Below are positions 27,513 to 38,677 of a DNA stretch of 64,000 nucleotides, one piece after another. The position numbers were made by a program, and so were the translations under genes. Origin of the DNA: Diplosphaera chodatii (taxonomy: Eukaryota; Chlorophyta; Trebouxiophyceae; Prasiolales; Stichococcaceae); assembly GCA_032358165.1 (NCBI GenBank), contig JAALGY010000015.1:2790001-2854000 (forward strand), given 5' to 3'. The notes below the pieces were generated by a model. It saw nothing but the letters and a program-made list of their open reading frames with translations, did no database searches and had not been told where the DNA came from. Position 1 is the stretch's first letter. Each line of letters opens with the position of its first letter.

Positions 27513-27874
27513 GCCTCATGCGGCGCAGCGCCATGTTGCAGATAGACACTTGTCGAGGTAGCCACCCGACAAACAAACGGCGGTCAGTAGCAGGGATATA
27601 TAATTCTACTCTTCTATGGCCCCCGGGCCTATGCACATGCAAGCTGCAACTTTGACTTGATGTCCTGCCGAGTATCGGAACCTGCTGCCATCCTTTTGGT
27701 CACAGCTGTGCCAAGAAATGCAGCTTCGATGCTTTGCTAAACTTGGACTCAAATCTGCAACTGAGTTTGCCAGTACTGACATACCCACACCATACCTGCT
27801 CTAGGTTGCTCTGCTCACTAACGCTGCTGAACAGGTGGAGCCAGACTGGCTACCATCAGTGATATCAGGGAGTC
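27513..27874. promoter_or_regulatory. bidirectional promoter between copies B and C
   Basis: Only 362 bp separate the start codons of the divergent copies B (-) and C (+). A TATA-like core, GATATATAATTC, lies at about 27595-27606, 83-94 bp upstream of the copy B start. I looked for canonical heat-shock elements (alternating GAA/TTC with 2-base spacing, at least three units) and found none intact. Confidence 0.5.
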
Positions 27875-30495
27875 ATGCAGGCACTGCGGCGCTGCAGCAA
27901 GCCCCTGCTGCTGGGCCCATCATCACGCGCAGCAGCAGTTTGCATATCTGGAAGTGGCCAGCCAGCGCTAGAGCTAGCTGCCGGCGATGGCACCTCCGCA
28001 GCAGATGCCACAGCAGCAGCGACGCCAACTGCCGGTGACGCCACGCCGCCCCATCATGCACGCGGCTACGCGTCTTCGGTGCACGGCATGGCCTACAGCG
28101 AGCGCCCGCACGAGTGGCTGCTCAACGATCCTGCCGACAAGGACGCAGTGCAGCACGTGCGTCCCGGTCTCCATTTCAGCGATGCACCAGCTCCAGCATG
28201 TGCATCTGCCGCCGCTACCGTCTGCTATGGCCGGCACGTACTGTGATATTGAGAGCAGCAGGAGCAGCAGCAGCAGCATCTGATCTCGCAACTCTTGCCC
28301 AGCTCTGGTGTCACGTTGCAGGAGAACCCGCCCACCTTTGCTCTCCGGAGCTATGCCAAGGGTGTGAAGAAGCCCCGCAGCCAGGGCATCACTGAGGTGC
28401 GCCAGTACACATGCTCAATGCGCCAGAGTGCGTCAGTGGACCTGCAGCGGCACGGCCCAAGCCAACCAATGATGCAGGCGCAACAATTGCCACTGCTATG
28501 ACCATAGGTCCGCGGCCCATATCCAGATACATATGGGAAGAGAGCTATCTGGGTATGTGCTGCGTCTGCTATGGCTGCTGTTGGCATGTTGCCTTACCGA
28601 GATGGAGTAGCCATGACTGCTCTGGCTGCGTCCAGTCACCTGAGTCTGCTGGCCCACAGGCAGCGTTGTGTGCTCGCAGGACACATTCGATGTGATGGGC
28701 CCTGTCGTCGATGGCATCAAGCTGGCGGGCGGCTGCGATCTGGCGATGCAGCGCCAGGCGGTGGTGGACCTGATCGATACCGCCCACGAGCACGGCGTAT
28801 ATGCAGCCTGTGCTGGCAGCCTCGAGTACGTGCTGCAGAAGGTATGCGACTATGCGCCACATTGCACGGCGCTCAAGCACCGTGTTCAGATGGCGAGCGT
28901 CCTTCGGTTCCCAGGCCGCTGTCAAGATTTTGCAGAGGCAGCTGAGTAGCGGCAGATGTAATGATGGCTGCTCCTGATGTAGCTCCTGCATGTGCATACT
29001 TCGAATCCTGCAGGCTGTGTCTCTGGACTGCCGCAGCCCAGCTGTTACCAAGTCACCCACAACTGTAAGGTTTGACAACTTGGTCGCTCGCGAGACCAGC
29101 AGTCCACGAGATACAGCACTTGCATGCCTGACTGTGCTTGCTCCTGGTGCTAAGTTCGGCATTGTGTGTTCGTACCCATCAGTACGCCAACAGCTGCCTG
29201 CTTACAACGAACCCATTTGAGTTGCCAGATCTACCAACCTGCAAACATGCAAGGCTAGGCAAGCACGTCTTTGCTGGCGGCTGGGACACAAGACATGAAA
29301 TCAGCACTTACTGGCAATCCTGCCCAACCTGCCCGCGCAGGGCCCTGACGCCGTGAAGACCTACCTGCGGGAGGCGCACGACCTGGGCTTTGACGCCCTG
29401 GATCTGGACACGGGCCGTGTGGTGATGGAGCCCAATGAGGAGCTGCAGCTGGTCGAGGACGTGCAGCAGGTCTGCATGTCTTGCATGTGTCTATGTGTCT
29501 CTATATCCCTCGAATTGATGGGTATATATGCGCTATGCACTTGGCGCTGTGGTGCTGTATATCATGTGACGCGGTGAAGACGCTGCTTTGCTGGCATACT
29601 GATGGCTAGGTGCAGCAATACGTAGTGGTGTTTCCGGGAAGGGCTGACACAAATGCTGTGCCTGCCTGGCAAATGCAGGCGGGCATCCAGATCCGGCCCA
29701 AGGTGCACCTGCAGCCACGAACTGGCGACCCCGGCAAGCCGGCATTCGTGCCCGCTGCACGTGATCTGCAGCAGCTCATCACGAAGGTAAACTATGCGAC
29801 CGCAGATGGTGCCGGTATATATTATCTACCCACCCTCTGGTGATTCTGCACCATCATGTGCATCTGCATTGCGCACGTGCAAACAGCTGGTTGGCACGCT
29901 GCTTGCTTCTTGGCAATCATCCTCAAGTCAACTGTGCCGGCAGATTCCTGGTAAGTCGGCAGCTGGTGGGCTTTGCTGGTGCAGGTGCAGGAGTACCTGG
30001 GTGCCGGCGCTCCGCTGGTCGTGGTGGGCGCTGCGGAGCTGCTGCATGCCAAGGCGGCGTGGGCGACGCACGCCGCCAACCAGCTGGTGGCCGAAGTGGG
30101 GGCGCAGCGTCTGCTGTTCGATGCTGACAGCGACTCCAAGGTGAACAAGGCAAACAGTGGTTTGCTGGTGACTTGATTGAGTACATTTGCTCATACAATT
30201 GCACCAACCTATTATTGCTTTCATCTAGTGCTGCTGCAGCAACTCTAGCTGCTGGGCATGCTGTGCCTGCTCAGTGCCAGCTCGATGCTTGATTGAACGA
30301 GCTTTCATCGTCGTATTGCTTTGCCATGCACAGGCAATGAACTGGCTGGTCAAGATGTATGGGCCGGAGGTCAACATGGGCGTCAGCCATGGCCGTGCGC
30401 TGCAGCTATTGTGCCTGCGGCTGGGCGTCGCTGATGTTGATGAGCATGGGCCACCCCTCTTTGTGTCCTACGTGTCATCTGCGGTGAGGTTCTGA
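27875..30495 (+). CDS. phosphosulfolactate synthase / HSA32-like protein, copy C (diverged)
   Basis: Third paralog, opposite strand. Eight exons, all phase 0: 27875-28156, 28322-28396, 28508-28552, 28680-28841, 29341-29469, 29679-29786, 29985-30140 and 30334-30495; 372 residues. An N-terminal ~75-residue Ala/Arg/Ser leader (MQALRRCSKPLLLGPSSRAA...) looks like a transit peptide. GMAYSERPHEWLL follows, shared with copy A. Family motifs: GITEVRGPYPDTYGKR; GPVVDGIKLAGG; HEHGVYAACAG; YLREAHDLGFDALDL; AGIQIRPKVHL; LLFDADSDS; NWLVKMYGPEVNMGVSHGRA. The 54-codon and 52-codon exons match those of copy B in length. Several otherwise shared positions are changed: the Asp/Glu of the VTVDN/VVINAED strand reads VVVGAAE, FEAP reads FDAD, and PKVG reads PKVH. 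These suggest altered or lost catalysis. Confidence 0.88.
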
Positions 30496-31307
30496 GGGAC
30501 TACGGGTCAACTGTCTCAGCAACCATGCTAGATGGCAAATGTGATCCCCTGCTGCGCAGCGAGCATGTGGATACTGAGGGTCAGAAGCACTGCATGGCCT
30601 GCAGGTGAACAGAGACGACTCAGTAGTCACGAGTGGCTACAGAGCAACAGCGTGAGCGGTGTGCATGAGACCATGAATAGTGGTCGGCAACTCATCGACC
30701 GCACCGACCGAGCGAGCAGAGTTTGAGTTCCAGCGGCCCAACTGGCAAGTGTATATATATGATAGAGCCTGCATGCACGTAGTTACTTGGTCGACAGATG
30801 GTGGCGCTCTGTTGGAGTACCTCATAAAGCATGCAGCCTGCCAGATTGTATGAGGGTTGCAACACATTGGCACCTTTCAATCAACCTTCGATGCGATGTA
30901 ACAGCTAGCAGCGTGCAAGTGCATGCATGCCATGCATCGTAGTCGGTATATCAGTTACAACCTCAGTCCGAAACCTAGGCTGCTGTGTGTAGCGAGCAGG
31001 TTGAATACATAGGCAGCATGCCGGCATCAACGCCCATCAGCTTTTTACAATGCCCCCTGTAGCACGTCCGATGCAGTCCTTGACTGTCCCAGGCAAGCCT
31101 GTCAGTCTCGGATGCACATTCGTTACGACCGCCACTTGCTTGTTCCACGGAAGCAGCACCGTCCTGATGGCAACTGCCGCCTGCTGTAGTTTGGTGACGG
31201 GAACAAAAACTGCGCACGACCTGTTGCCAGCAGCACTGCGGCCTGATTTGCCGATGTGACACCTGTTGATGTTGCGCATCTTGTAGTGGTTCGTCTCAAG
31301 AGCGACG
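30496..31307. other. intergenic region between copy C and the LRR gene
   Basis: About 810 bp; AT-richer around 30740-30780 (GTATATATATGATAG). It must hold the copy C 3' UTR and the LRR gene promoter. No coding signal seen. Confidence 0.45.
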
Positions 31308-33762
31308 ATGGGTCGATATGGTGCTGTGCTTGTGATTAAAGCCCTGTTGCTGGCTCTCCTGCTGCCAGCAGCCGATGCATACACCAGGCCAGATCAGGGT
31401 GCGTGGAGGCGCTCACCCATGTTGCAATTACACATGTTAGTGTGTGGCTGCATCGATCTGCACGAACCTTCTGTTCTGATGATCCCTGCCGACGATGTGA
31501 TAACACATATGTGCTGCAGTGCAAGCCCTGCTTGCATTCCGCGACGCCAACATCAACAAGGGGCCGGGCTGGCAGAACGGCTTTGGGGAAACGCAGGTGC
31601 ACCAAACCAAATTATTTCGTTTTGAGCTCTACCACTACGATACCAAGATGGCTGCAATAGCTTTGCATCCGTCCAGAGCAGATGCCCTGACACAAGGGCG
31701 TCAGCAATCAGAGGGGCGTATGCACCACTAGTATCTGCTATAAAACTTCTCTGATCCATGTCGCTGTGCAGTATGGCGGCCAGGGCGTGAGCGGCGACCA
31801 GGAGCTGGGGGGCCCCTGGGTGTGCCCAACCCCGCCGCAGTACAGCAACGGCAGCTGCGACCCCTGCGGGGCCAACCGGCCGGTGCCATACTGGGGTGTG
31901 TGCTGTGGCATGGAGCTGTTCTTCTAACACATGCAGCTATTGCCACCAGGCATGTGGGTTCCACGCATGTGTGAAGGTGCTGCTTCAGCACAGTCTCATG
32001 GCGTTTGCGCAGGCAACTTCAACCATGTGGGCTGCCGCGGCCTCAGAGTCACACCTGACAGTGCGTACTGTCCAGACACCTTGCTGCTGCTTGAGACATA
32101 ACCCAGCATTGGCATCAAGATGAAAAGACAATGTCAGACATGGCATCAAGTGGTGTACCGTGACTCAGTCTGTGCTTGCTGATGGCGCTGCAGATACAGA
32201 GGGTGACAGCAGCACCGACCAGCCCGATGGGGTTGTGACCAACATCCACATCACGTGAGCTCTGCTTGATCTAATCATCGATGGCAGTCAGCATGAAAAT
32301 AAGTCATCGCAGCCACCTGTCGTCAGGAAGTAGTGCCTGTCAGCACCTTCTCAGTAGCAGCACGACTGCAGGTGTCTGTTCACAAACCTGCAGGGGCGAG
32401 CATCTGGAGGGCACCCTGCCAATCAAGGAGTTTTGCACATTCCACTACCTGCGCGAGTTTGACGTTGACAATGCCAACTTCACAGGCAAGCACTGCAGAT
32501 CAGCCAACTACTGGCAGCTGCATGCACCATCTGCACCACCTCATGACACTCTGCTCAACTGTGTGCTGTGTGTCACTAGCAGGTCAGATACCTGATGCGG
32601 TGTGCAACCCCGGCTGCTTCAACAACCTTCAAGAGATCGACTGGAGCTACAACAAGGCATGTGCTTCCTTCACTGGTACAGCACCGGCATGCTGCTTGCT
32701 GCCAGCCGGAATCGCTCTACTACTGCCTGATCATGCACGGCACTGCTGACAGGCGTTTGCATGCTGCTGCAGCTGAGTGGCACGCTGCCACCCTGCCTGT
32801 CTACCATGCCGTGGCTGTCGTCGCTGAAGGTCGAGAACAATTACAGGGTGCGTCTGCCAAACCCTTGTTTCGCATGTGATCGGCCACTCGCAACGCTTGT
32901 GCACACACAACCCTTCAGTGCATTCTCAAGAGGCCCTCCAGCGTATACTTGCTCTACTGCAGTCTGGTGCACAGCTGAGTGTCATGTGTGTTCTATTGCA
33001 GCTGAAAGGCACGATTCCAGCGGCACTGGCGGCGGCACCGCACCTGTGGTGGATTGACATCGGCTACAACCGGTTCACTGGCTCGGTGCCAGAGTCCTTC
33101 ATGTGCGTTCCAGACCTAAATGCTAATCGGCTGTGCGCCAATGACCATGAGCGTCAGCACTGGCGCTGTTCCTGCAACATGTAGCCATGGGATGGATTGC
33201 TTTGCGCAGCAGCTGGCATGGCGTCAGCCGTCTGCGGACACACTGCAGCTGGCATGCACTGAGGCCTCGACCTGGTGTGTGTGTTTTGCCCATGTGCATT
33301 GCCGCCTGACTGCAGCACCTACACCCCACAGCGGCCACTGCAGATCTTCCGGCTGGTCAACAACACCATCAGCGGCAACCTGCACCCCGTCTCCCGCGCC
33401 GGACTGCAAGCGGTGCGTGTTTGATCCTGAGCATACCCATGGCGCCGCTGAAACATATTGCCTGACAGCTTGTCGACCTTCCTGGCTGACGCAGGTGCTG
33501 CTTGCTTAGACACAGCTTTGGATTCCCAGTCAGGTCTGGCAGTGTATGCCGCCTCAAGGACTGTACTGCCAGGAACCTGATGTTGCAAATGTTACCGCAG
33601 GTGTCGCTGGCCAACAACGCCGGTCTGTGCGGCATGATCCCCAACTCTGTTCGCTTCGCACACGGCTTCAATACCTACCAGACCGCGCTTGGCAAGCCCT
33701 GCCCAGGCGACACAACATACCCGCCGCGGCTGGCCTATGCTTTCTATGCGTGGCCGATCTGA
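31308..33762 (+). CDS. secreted leucine-rich repeat protein
   Basis: Extracellular plant-type LRR protein without a membrane anchor or kinase, resembling polygalacturonase-inhibitor-like or LRR-RLK ectodomain proteins. Eleven exons: 31308-31398, 31520-31596, 31772-31895, 32013-32060, 32194-32254, 32394-32485, 32583-32656, 32773-32847, 33002-33102, 33316-33412 and 33601-33762; 333 residues. A signal peptide (VIKALLLALLLPAADA) is followed by an N-cap like ALLAFRDANINKGPGW and a Cys-containing segment. Plant-specific LRR ends are seen: EGTLPIKEF, TGQIPDAVC, SGTLPPCLS, KGTIPAALA, TGSVPESF, SGNLHPVS and CGMIPN. Two introns use GC donors (after 32485, ACAG|GCAAGC; after 32656, AAG|GCATGT). It ends with a short hydrophobic AYAFYAWPI, too short for a membrane segment. 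A role in wall sensing or defence is possible but inferred. Confidence 0.86.
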
Positions 33763-34347
33763 GGGTGTCCGTGAGCCACACTGGCCTGAAATTCAGCAGT
33801 ACAGCAATGGCGATGGCCATGAACGAACCCAGTTATGTTGCACTGGAGTTGCAGCCCATGTGCCGTCACGCAGGGCTGATGCATTGGTATTTTTGCGACT
33901 GTTTCCATAGTAACAGGTTGAGACTATATATCAGTCGGCGGAAGCAATTCGACTGCTTCATGTTTATCTGGAAGCTCACCTGCAAATTTGGGATTTAAAT
34001 CCAAGCAATCTCAAATAGTAACCTGGAAGCGAGGCCCATGCATCATACGTGCAACGGTAGTCCAGAAGGCTCATTGCTGGGCCTGTTGATGATGACACCT
34101 GCGTGCATAGATCCGTCCCAGGATGGCCTCGTCAGCAATAATGGTCCAAACAGCTTGCTAGTTGCAGACTCACATCAGGCAGCAAAGTCGACTCACTTGC
34201 AGTGGATGGGTGTTTGCTTGGGGGGGCAACAGCCCTTACACAGCCAGTACTTGGCAGTCACTACTGTGCGCAAGCAAGACACTAATCAGCAGGTGCTAGC
34301 TCTAGCCTGACTACAGTCCATCGCACTCCAGCAAGCAGGATCAGACC
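33763..34347. other. intergenic region between LRR and F-box/LRR-like genes
   Basis: 585 bp, AT-richer around 33900-34020. Holds the LRR gene 3' UTR and the next promoter. No coding signal or repeat seen. Confidence 0.45.
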
Positions 34348-37300
34348 ATGCAGAACCATTGCAGCCATATGGCTGCCAAAAATTTGCCAGGGCAGTTGCT
34401 GGAGCAAGTCCTGGCGCATGTGCCATTTGCAGAGAGGTGCAGTGGACTGCAACATACAGTTATGCCCGTCTATCTGTATGTGGCAACCGTTTGTGTGCAT
34501 CATGTGTGCATATTACATCCAGCCTGATACATTGCCAGCGTCTGCGATGACAATGCTGAATCAGAGCTGCAGCCGTCTGCCGAACATGGTGCCAGCACCT
34601 TTCTCAGTGTGGCCTGCCGCTGTGGAAGGTTATCACCTTGCATGTGCACGCCAGATTGTATTGCTCATCACATCGAACATCTGTCAAGATGTCCGCTCTC
34701 CGCCGTGCCAGAGACGACCAGCCGAAGTTGCCTTACTGTGCTTATGCTCCCAGGTGGCCAGCTTTGGCGGCTGTGATTCACAGCGTAGTAGATTGCAGCA
34801 GAAACGCTGGTTGTTCCCATCATTACAGCACTGGCTGCGGCGCCATGGCAGCATGTTATCACAGTTGCAGTGCTACACAGTATACTTCGCCGTTCATGAG
34901 GTCAGGTGTCTGTTGCATCTGCTAGCTTGACTGTGCCTGCATATGCTTGGCAGAAAGGGTATCAGCATATCACATGCATTCACATGAAACCAACTAGGCT
35001 ATTGTGGCTGCTAAATGGGTTGCTAATACTTCGTGACAAGTCACTGCAGAAATATGAGGTGAACGACAACCTGTTGACCACCTTCCTGACCGAACTCGCA
35101 GCTGCTGCACCCACTCTGCAGGTGCACCTCGTGCACAACGTAGGTTCTGTCAGCAAGGAGGCTGCAGCCACAATGCCACTGTGCAATGCACTTCGCACCC
35201 TCCTGTGTTTGCTTCGGAAGAGGGGGTGCATTGTTGGTAATGCAGCACATCGCCACCATGCATCAATCTGGCTATCACATATCCTGTTGCTGCAGACGCT
35301 GCGAGTGGATGACGACGCTGCCAAGGGCTTGGTCGACAGCAGCATGGCAGGCATTGCCAACATGCGGCAACTGCGGCAGCTGGCGCTGGTCGGGCTGCAA
35401 CATGTGTCGGATGAATGCCTTATAACAACCCTGGCGCAACTGCCGATGCTGCAGGTGTGTCGTCTGAAGCTAGTGGAGACCACCAGAACAGCTTCATCAG
35501 CGATAACCAGTACCATGCAGAAGCGCTTTCACACAGACTGATTGCGGTTGCAAAGTGGATAGAATTGTAAGTCTGCTGTGGGTAAATCAGACCTGTAGAA
35601 CACAGCGTCCCTCTGGGCCGTGACGGTTGTCCTTTCAACATGCCTTGAGCTTGCAGAGGGAGCCAAAACAATGCTGTTCAACATTCGACACTCTTGTACT
35701 ATTCAAGTCAACCAATGCGCAGGATCTTGCTATCATGTTTCCATATGGTCGGGGCATGATGATTCCATTGTATGCAATGGAAGAGGACGAGGATCTGCAG
35801 TTTCCGCCCGATCACATGCGGCTGCTGGACGCTGTTGCTGTTTCATGCCCGGTGTGTCCCATGTTGCCATGTTCATCTGGATCGTACAGTATCACCTGTC
35901 ACATGTTCAATGACTAGTGCTGCAGCACCCCAGCATTCTTCGTAGGGTCTTCCTCTTGCAATGTTGGTGCACAACCATGCTGCAGCAAGGTCCACAGTAT
36001 ACTTATGGGATACATGACTCATGCAGGCGCTCCAGACGCTAGCAATTGGAGAATGTGCACGTCAAGGTTGGAAGTGGCCCTGGCATGATTACAGAGTGGA
36101 CGAAGGGCTGTTGCCAAATTCGATATCGCTGCTCTCGGCGCTGAGCTGCTTGCTGCTGCATACCATCAGCTGGGAGTATGCCCCCGAGGGCCTGCCATGC
36201 ATGGCCCAGGTGCTGCGTCTGCAAGTAGAAGCGCATTTCACGAAGTTGTGAGCTTGCATCGCATGAATGTATGTCTTCGTTCATCACTCTAGGCCAGGAG
36301 AAAATGCCACTACAAGTGAATCTACCCCTGTTCGGAGTGTACTACTCATACAACAAACAGTAGGCACGGAGGAGATGTTCGATATGAGCGGCTGTAAGCC
36401 GCACTGTTGTAAACACATCGTCATTGCCTGCGGCAGACATGGCAAGGGTAGAAGGTGCCACAGGTTATTAGCATGGCTGAATGGAGAGGTATTGCACTGA
36501 CAACTGCTGCTCATCCTGCCCACTTGCAGCTGCGGCGGTTGTCACTCCGGGGAATGTCCAGCGACACGAGCAAGCATCAGCAGCGGTTTCCGCACCAGCT
36601 CAGCACCCTGACCAGGCTGGAGGCGCTGCAGGTGCTTGATGTTGTATTTGTCACATGACAGAGTGACGAGGAGATATCACAGACGGCAAGGATGTCCGTG
36701 TCTGTAGACTGCCCGATGTATGTTGCCCGGAGGCGGCTTGCATGAGCAGCGATTGTTTGCATCTTGCAATCTCCAATCACTGATGTTGCCGATGTACTCT
36801 TCGAACAGGGGCTGCTATGCGACGTGTGATACTGATCAGTTACAACCCGTCCTCTTGCATTTTCACGTGCAGGCAATGCTGCCATGCTGGCCGGGTCGGC
36901 TGCCGACCAGCCTTACCCACCTTGTGCTGTCGCCCCTGGTTATTCGGAGCGACGAAGGAGATGTACCTGTCGAGAACTGCTCCCTCTTTCTTCGCATGCA
37001 TCTGCCACCGCTGCGCAGCCTGCAGCACCTTGCCTTCCATGGGCTGCATGAGATCGGCGGGAGCTTTCTGGATGAAGTTTGTGATGCAGCTAGGCAGCTG
37101 CCACACCTGATCAGCTTGCACCTGGTGCGCTTGATAATGTTGCATATACATATAGGTGTAGCACCTGCAGAAGAGCATAACACTGTGACATGCAAGCATC
37201 CCTTGTGCATTACAGACGGATAGCGACACCACCAGACAGATGCAGGTTTCACACATCTGCGCAGGTCAACTGCAACGTGAGTGCGGTCCCCATGAAGATG

Positions 37301-38349
37301 TGCGAGCTGCCGCGCCTGCAGCTGTTGAACCTGTCAGACAATCCGCTACTGCACCACGACGGCTGCAGTCTGCTTGCCAAAGCGCCGCTGCGCATGGTGC
37401 GCAGCCATGAAGTGAAACATACAGCACCATATGAGTGTGCCAACTTGCACGCTCATACTGCTTGACACACCTGCACCATAGTCAGGTACTGCAAGGATCC
37501 GCCATTCCGGAGTACAGGTCTGTGATGCTTCCCCCTCCTTGCGCAGCTGACATCCTGCAGGCAGCTGGACCTGCGGTGTCACCAGTACCGGCGGACTGCT
37601 CTAATGCGGTAAACGCGAGGAATGCTCGTGCTGCCAGCTTGTGGCAAGTCGTGGAGTTGTGTAGTCCAACGCACCTTTGCCCTGCAGTATTTCGGGATGA
37701 ATCAACAATTGCAACCCGCTCATGTGCAGAAGCCTGTGTGCAACTGCAAATGCTGACAGGCAGTCGTGATGAGTGAGCTTCTCGCAGGCCTGACTTAATG
37801 ATGGCATTTCATGGCATGCCGGCCCTGGAGCAGCTGGCGCTGCTGCTGACCTATGTCCACCGCACACTTCTTGTTGCTACTGCTGAGGTACTGTGCTTGC
37901 ATCTTTACAAGAACATCATGTACTGGCCGTCACTTAGCAACTGACGTGATTTACATCTTGGGGTGCTGCTCTTGCCGAATGTAGCCATGATGTGGGATCA
38001 TCAAGATGTGACGATCTGCATCTCGTTCTGGACATTACCACCTCACAAGCCTTGTATGTGTGTTCGGCCAGATTAGGCAACAGACACACCCAGTAGAGCA
38101 CAGACAGCTTGTCAGGACGGGTGAACTATGATGGTCACACGCCAAGTTTTGCAACTGCAGGAATTGGAGCAACTTGGTCAGTGCCGGCCGCCGGGTATGC
38201 CACCCATCACGGTAATCAAGGAGATGCCCGAGTCAGACCGTTGTGCAGCGGTAGAGATTGAGCTGCCCTTTGGCAAGGCCAACGAGATGCTAGGAATGCA
38301 GCTGGACCGCAGCATCTCACGAGGTGTTCCTGTGAATAATCAGGATTAG
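34348..38349 (+). CDS. F-box/LRR-like protein (intracellular leucine-rich repeats)
   Basis: The N-terminal exon (34348-34436) encodes an F-box-like start, KNLPGQLLEQVLAHVPFAER. F-box proteins are substrate adaptors of SCF ubiquitin ligases. Later exons carry irregular LRRs: 35296-35453 (MRQLRQLALVGLQHVSDECL), about 36021-36210 (LQTLAIGECARQG; LLSALSCLLLHTISW), about 36530-36630 (LRRLSLRGMSSDTS), about 36873-37120 (SLTHLVLSPLVIR; LQHLAFHGLHEIGG) and about 37265-37400 (CELPRLQLLNLSDNPLLHHD), with a last exon about 38128-38349 ending VPVNNQD. The overall extent is well supported, but several joins are not resolved, notably between 34608-34753 and the exon ending at 34900, and between 37500 and 38130. 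The F-box is short and only weakly typical; an LRR protein without F-box function is the alternative. Confidence 0.62.
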
Positions 38350-38677
38350 TTCGGCATCAGCGTGGTACCGAACCTGTCGTGCTTCCAACACAGAGTTCAG
38401 CAGCCGTGTCGCATATATTGCACCTGCTGCTTTTTATGCAGTTGCCCAGTGCATGAGTTACGAACCTTGAGCACCACAAGGTTCGGTACATTTGTGCAAA
38501 GCGAATGCAAGTGGCTTCACAGCTGACCTCGCTCAGATTCATCGCAGGCAAGAACCAGACACCAAGTTCAGCATGTGGCAGTCAGATGCAGATGAATCTG
38601 ACTCCCTCATGCACAACGTCGCAATGTTCAACCCTGCAGTACATCATTGTGCAGTGCAATTGTCGCTGCTGAAGTCC
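38350..38677. other. convergent 3' intergenic region
   Basis: 328 bp between the stop codons of the converging F-box/LRR-like gene (+) and fasciclin gene (-). Nothing else recognised. Confidence 0.5.

Noticed and set aside
27513..27874. Heat-shock elements in the copy B/C promoter
   Set aside because: Only isolated GAA and TTC triplets with wrong spacing were found, not three alternating units.
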